A stretch of 64,000 bases of DNA. Origin: Pseudomonadota bacterium (GTDB lineage: Bacteria > Pseudomonadota > Gammaproteobacteria > Xanthomonadales > Xanthomonadaceae). The first letter of the stretch is position 1. Every line of letters begins with the position of its first letter. The notes beneath the pieces are model-generated. The model saw nothing but the letters and a program-made list of their open reading frames with translations. It was not told the origin of the DNA and made no database searches. A program made the translations under genes and the position numbers. The stretch lies in the NCBI GenBank assembly GCA_018242425.1, contig JAFEBX010000009.1, forward strand, positions 186,001 to 250,000, written 5' to 3'. Positions 60,664-64,000 of this stretch are shown piece by piece.

Positions 60664-63501
60664 TTACTTCACCGGCTTGCCGTTGGCATCGACCACCGTG
60701 ACTTCGCCGAGATTGAGCGCGCGCACCGGCGCCTCGATCTTCTTGAGATCGCCGACCACCACCCAGGTCAACGCGTCCGGCTTGATCGCCTTGATCGCGT
60801 CGGCGACTTGCGCCGGCGTCAGGTTGGCGATCTGTTCGTTGCGCACCTGGATCCAGTTGTCGGGGCGGCCGTAGCGCACGATCCCGGTCATGGTGCCGAG
60901 CACTGCGCCCGCGGTTTCATACGCGCCCGGCTGGCCACGCAGTTCGTTGTTGACCACCTTGGTCACTTCGTCCTGCGTCGCCGGCTTCTTGCCAGTGGAG
61001 TAATCGCTGATCTCGCGACGCGCCTCGGCGATCGACTCCGCTGTCTTGTCGATCTGAACCGGCGCCAGCGCCAGCCACGGCCGCTGCCCCTGCGCATCCA
61101 CCGCGGTGGTGTAGGCCCCATAGGACCAGTGCTTGTCTTCGCGCAGGTTCATGTTGAGGCGCGAGGAGAACACGCCGCCGAGGATGTCGTTGGCCATCGA
61201 CAGCTTCACCGCGCCCGGATCGCGCGTCGAAGGCACCAGCTCCGCGGCCATGATGTTGGCCTGCACCGCGCCCGGCTGGTCGATCAGGAACACGCGCGTC
61301 TTCGACGGCAGCGCCACCTGCGGCAGGCTCATGGACTTGGATGCGGCGCCTTCTCCCTTCCAGTCGCCGAGGTGGCGATTGAGCACCGGCAGCAACTTGT
61401 CCATCGTGGTATCGCCAACCACGACCAGCGTGGCGTTTTCCGGGCGCAACCATGCGCGGCGGTAAGCATCGAGATCGTCGCGCGAAATCGTCGCCACCGA
61501 TGCCTCGGTGCCGGAGCCGGTCAATGGCATCGCGTAAGGATGGCCTTCGCCGTACAGGAGCGGCGGCAGCACGCGCAGCGCAGCGCTGTTCGGCCGCGCC
61601 TTCTCCTGGCGGATGCCGGCGATGCGCATCGCCTTGACGCGATCGATATCGCCCTGGCTGAAAGCCGGCTTGCGCAACATGTCGGCGAACAGCCCGACCG
61701 AAGCATCGAGCTTGCTGGTCAGCGCCGACAGGGTGGCGGACGAACCATCGATGCCCGCGCTGGAACCCAGTTGCGCGCCCAGCGCTTCGGCATCCGACTT
61801 GAAGGTCAGCGCATCGCGGCCGCCGGCGCCTTCGCGCAACATGCCCATCGCGAACGACGCGGTGCCGAGCTTGCCGCCGAAATCGCTGGAATAACCGCCG
61901 TCGAACAGGTAGTTCATCTGCACCACGGGAATTTCGTGGCGCTCGGCGAGGATCACGGTGGTGCCGTTGTCGAGCTTGCCGCGCTGCATCGCCGGGAAGG
62001 TCAGCGTCGGGTAACGATCAACCTTGGGCACGCCGGCCTTGCGGTCGACATCGCTGGCGATGGTCTTGTACTTGGGATCGACCTTCGGCATCACGAACGG
62101 CGCCGGCTTCACGCTCGGGTCTTCCGCCAGCGGCTTGCGCTCGCCCGGCTCGACCACGAAGACATGGCTCGGCTTCTTCAGCCACGCGTTGCCGATCTTG
62201 GTGACATCGGCAGCGGTCGCGGCCTGGACATTGGCGATGCTGGTGCGGAAGCAGCCGGGATTGCCGGTGTAGATCGCGCACGACGCCAGCGCGTCAGCCT
62301 TGCCGCCGAAACCGCCGATGCGTTCGACGCCGCGGATGAAATTGGCTTCGAAGGTGGTGCGCGCGCGCGACAGTTCATCGGCGCTCGGGCCTTCGCGCAA
62401 CAACTTCTGCAGTTCCTCGTCGATCACCGCCTCGACCTTCTTCGGATCGACGCCCTGCTTGACCATCGCGGTGACGATGAAATTGCCGCCGAGCTGCGAG
62501 GCATCGTTCGACACGCTGACCGAATCGACCAGCTTGTCCTGGTAGACGAGGCGGCGGTCGAGGCGCGAGCTGGCGCTACCGCCGAGCACCTGCGCGAACA
62601 GGTCGAGCATGTCGGAATCGCGCGTCCCCACCTGCGCGACGTTCCACGCCCGCATCATCCGCACCTGCGGGACCTTGTCCTGCAGCACGGTGCGGCCGCT
62701 TGCCTTCAGCGGCGCGGGATCGGCCTTCACCGCCGCCATGGTCGGCGTCGCCGGGATGTCGCCGAAATAACGCGCGACCTTCTGCTTGGCGGTGGCGAGA
62801 TCGATGTCGCCAGCCAGCACCAGCACCGCGTTGTTCGGTCCGTACCAGGTGCGGAACCACGTCTTGACGTCATTGAGGCTGGCGCCGTTGAGATCGCTCA
62901 TCGAGCCGATCGTGGTGTGGTGGTAGGGATGCCCCTTCGGATACATCGTCTTGGCCACCACCTGCCACAGCTGGCCATAGGGCTGGTTCTCGCCCTGGCG
63001 CTTTTCGTTCTGCACCACGCCGCGCTGTTCGTCGAGCACGCCCTGGTCGATCGCGCCAAGCAGGTGGCCCATGCGATCGGATTCCATCCACAGCGCCATG
63101 TCGAGCGCGGTGGTCGGCACGTTTTCGAAATAATTTGTGCGATCGGTATTCGTGGTGCCGTTCTGCCCGGTCGCGCCGGCCTGTTCGAACGGCGGGAAGT
63201 AGTCACCCGGATGGTTTTCGGAACCGTTGAACATCAGGTGCTCGAACAGATGCGCGAAACCGCTGCGACCCGCCGGCTCGTTGAGGCTGCCGACGTGATA
63301 CCAGATGTTGACCGCCACGATCGGCGCCTTGTGGTCCTCGTGCACGATCACCCGCAAGCCGTTGGGCAAGGTGAACTGCTGGTAGGCGATGTCCACCGTG
63401 GGCGCGTTGCCCTTGGCGAATACGGTGGTCGGCGCGATGGCGCCGCAGGCACTGGCAGCGATTGCGAGTGCGAGGGCGGCGTGGCGGGTCTTCAAACGCA
63501 T
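60664..63501 (-). CDS. Large two-domain M16 zinc peptidase
   Basis: A 945-residue exported peptidase (signal AALALAIAASACGAIA) holding the catalytic and non-catalytic M16 halves in one chain. HLFEH in RSGFAHLFEHLMFNG gives His84, Glu87 and His88; the third ligand is likely the Glu in RGVVQNEKRQGENQP. The second half repeats the fold from LTFPAMQRGKLDNGTTVILA. The ATG at 63501 follows AAGGGGAG. It is probably periplasmic and degrades peptides; it is the fused equivalent of the two-gene pair at 20530-23348. Confidence 0.95.
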   Translation of the reverse strand: MRLKTRHAALALAIAASACGAIAPTTVFAKGNAPTVDIAYQQFTLPNGLRVIVHEDHKAPIVAVNIWYHVGSLNEPAGRSGFAHLFEHLMFNGSENHPGDYFPPFEQAGATGQNGTTNTDRTNYFENVPTTALDMALWMESDRMGHLLGAIDQGVLDEQRGVVQNEKRQGENQPYGQLWQVVAKTMYPKGHPYHHTTIGSMSDLNGASLNDVKTWFRTWYGPNNAVLVLAGDIDLATAKQKVARYFGDIPATPTMAAVKADPAPLKASGRTVLQDKVPQVRMMRAWNVAQVGTRDSDMLDLFAQVLGGSASSRLDRRLVYQDKLVDSVSVSNDASQLGGNFIVTAMVKQGVDPKKVEAVIDEELQKLLREGPSADELSRARTTFEANFIRGVERIGGFGGKADALASCAIYTGNPGCFRTSIANVQAATAADVTKIGNAWLKKPSHVFVVEPGERKPLAEDPSVKPAPFVMPKVDPKYKTIASDVDRKAGVPKVDRYPTLTFPAMQRGKLDNGTTVILAERHEIPVVQMNYLFDGGYSSDFGGKLGTASFAMGMLREGAGGRDALTFKSDAEALGAQLGSSAGIDGSSATLSALTSKLDASVGLFADMLRKPAFSQGDIDRVKAMRIAGIRQEKARPNSAALRVLPPLLYGEGHPYAMPLTGSGTEASVATISRDDLDAYRRAWLRPENATLVVVGDTTMDKLLPVLNRHLGDWKGEGAASKSMSLPQVALPSKTRVFLIDQPGAVQANIMAAELVPSTRDPGAVKLSMANDILGGVFSSRLNMNLREDKHWSYGAYTTAVDAQGQRPWLALAPVQIDKTAESIAEARREISDYSTGKKPATQDEVTKVVNNELRGQPGAYETAGAVLGTMTGIVRYGRPDNWIQVRNEQIANLTPAQVADAIKAIKPDALTWVVVGDLKKIEAPVRALNLGEVTVVDANGKPVK

Positions 63502-63609
63502 GGGGTCTCCCCTTGGACACGGAACCTTGAAGCGTACTGGTTCGCGCCGGCCGATACACTGGCTGAAGGTCATTCCCCCGCGTCATCCAACTGAACCGCT
63601 GAACACATC

Positions 63610-64000
63610 GTGCTCCACGTCATCCTCCACCAGCCCGAAATCCCGCCCAACACCGGCAACGTGATCCGCCTGTGTGCCAATTCCGGCGCACGCCTGCACC
63701 TGGTGGAGCCCCTGGGCTTTTCGATCGACGATCGCCAACTCAAGCGCGCCGGCCTCGACTACCACGAGTACGCCGAGATGCGCGTGCATCCGTCGCTGGA
63801 TGCGGCCCTTGCGGCGATCGGCCCGACCCGGGTCTTCGCGCTGAGCACCCGCGGCCAGCTCCGCCACGACCAGGTCGACTGGCGCGGCGATGACACCCTG
63901 CTGTTCGGCAGCGAGACCGCCGGCCTGCCCCAGGAGGTTATGAATACGATTTCAGACGAACGGCGCATTCGCCTGCCGATGCAGCCGCGAAATCGCAGCT
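63610..64000 (+). CDS. trmL: tRNA (cytidine/uridine-2'-O-)-methyltransferase TrmL, partial
   Basis: The frame runs off the right edge (130 codons seen). It starts at GTG with LHVILHQPEIPPNTGNVIRL and continues LCANSGARLHLVEPLGF and LLFGSETAGLP, the knot-forming motifs of SPOUT methyltransferases. TrmL methylates the wobble ribose at position 34 in certain leucine tRNAs. The start codon lies 108 bases after the divergent M16 start; no clear Shine-Dalgarno is seen upstream. Confidence 0.95.
   Translation, partial: MLHVILHQPEIPPNTGNVIRLCANSGARLHLVEPLGFSIDDRQLKRAGLDYHEYAEMRVHPSLDAALAAIGPTRVFALSTRGQLRHDQVDWRGDDTLLFGSETAGLPQEVMNTISDERRIRLPMQPRNRS

Noticed and set aside
60631-63594. Plus-strand frame of 987 codons
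   Set aside because: It is the antisense of the large M16 peptidase, which has signal peptide, catalytic HLFEH and Shine-Dalgarno; the shadow has no family features.

Overview
The window is chromosomal DNA from a high-GC gammaproteobacterium of the Xanthomonadaceae/Lysobacterales type (Lysobacter, Luteimonas or Thermomonas-like). This rests on strong GC-rich codon use and on the gene set: a complete oleABCD hydrocarbon cluster, the rpmB-rpmG pair, rdgC, ttcA, a tatABC-RDD operon and an acetate regulon with a SSS-type hybrid kinase. No rRNA, tRNA, CRISPR array, insertion sequence or prophage was recognised. The sequence is densely coding, with many 1-4 base overlaps.

Layout. 1-1.8 kb: a truncated TPR-like exported protein, then rpmB-rpmG with a clear terminator. 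1.8-4.4 kb: two genes with less GC-biased codon use (a HEPN-like/LOTUS protein and a Tat-signal beta-lactamase-fold hydrolase), probably an acquired island. 4.5-5.4 kb: an ArsR regulator and an AHSA1/SRPBCC partner with a palindromic operator over the regulator's start codon. 5.4-18.2 kb: acetate module. A CrbS-like SSS-PAS-histidine kinase-receiver protein, a CrbR-like LuxR response regulator downstream of acs, and a divergent DcaP-like porin-DUF485-actP operon that ends in a terminator. A polysaccharide deacetylase and an ATP-grasp/low-molecular-weight phosphatase fusion sit between the kinase and regulator genes. 18.3-26 kb: M13 and paired M16 peptidases, an esterase, an EF-hand protein and an acyl desaturase. 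26-31 kb: mutM, an ECF sigma factor with a Ser/Thr kinase, and tdk. 31-42 kb: rep, an acid phosphatase, a lipoprotein, plsB, a LuxR-type regulator, ydcH, ttcA, rdgC and a ygjP-like gene. 42-48.6 kb: a hydrolase and hemH, a SYLF protein, tatABC-RDD, and a TetR-controlled DUF1428/VOC pair. 48.6-58.1 kb: a long minus-strand run from oleA through oleB, oleC, oleD, ubiJ, ubiB, a pseudouridine synthase and arfB to an acyltransferase, interrupted by one plus-strand cysteine-cluster gene. 58.2-64 kb: a DUF4156 lipoprotein, an Lrp regulator divergent from alanine dehydrogenase, a large M16 peptidase, and the start of trmL.

Functionally, outer-membrane uptake (porin), inner-membrane uptake (actP), activation (acs) and sensing/regulation (CrbS/CrbR) of acetate are grouped, with a candidate inverted-repeat site between the divergent acs and porin genes. 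The ole genes would convert fatty acyl-CoAs to long-chain olefins; plsB, the desaturase and the small acyltransferase add to a lipid theme.

The most unusual non-coding feature is a composite, multi-hairpin repeat of about 295 bp. It occurs twice in opposite orientation (41937-42233 and 60341-60632), each time filling the space between convergent genes. A third convergent gap (20400-20517) holds an unrelated long imperfect inverted repeat.
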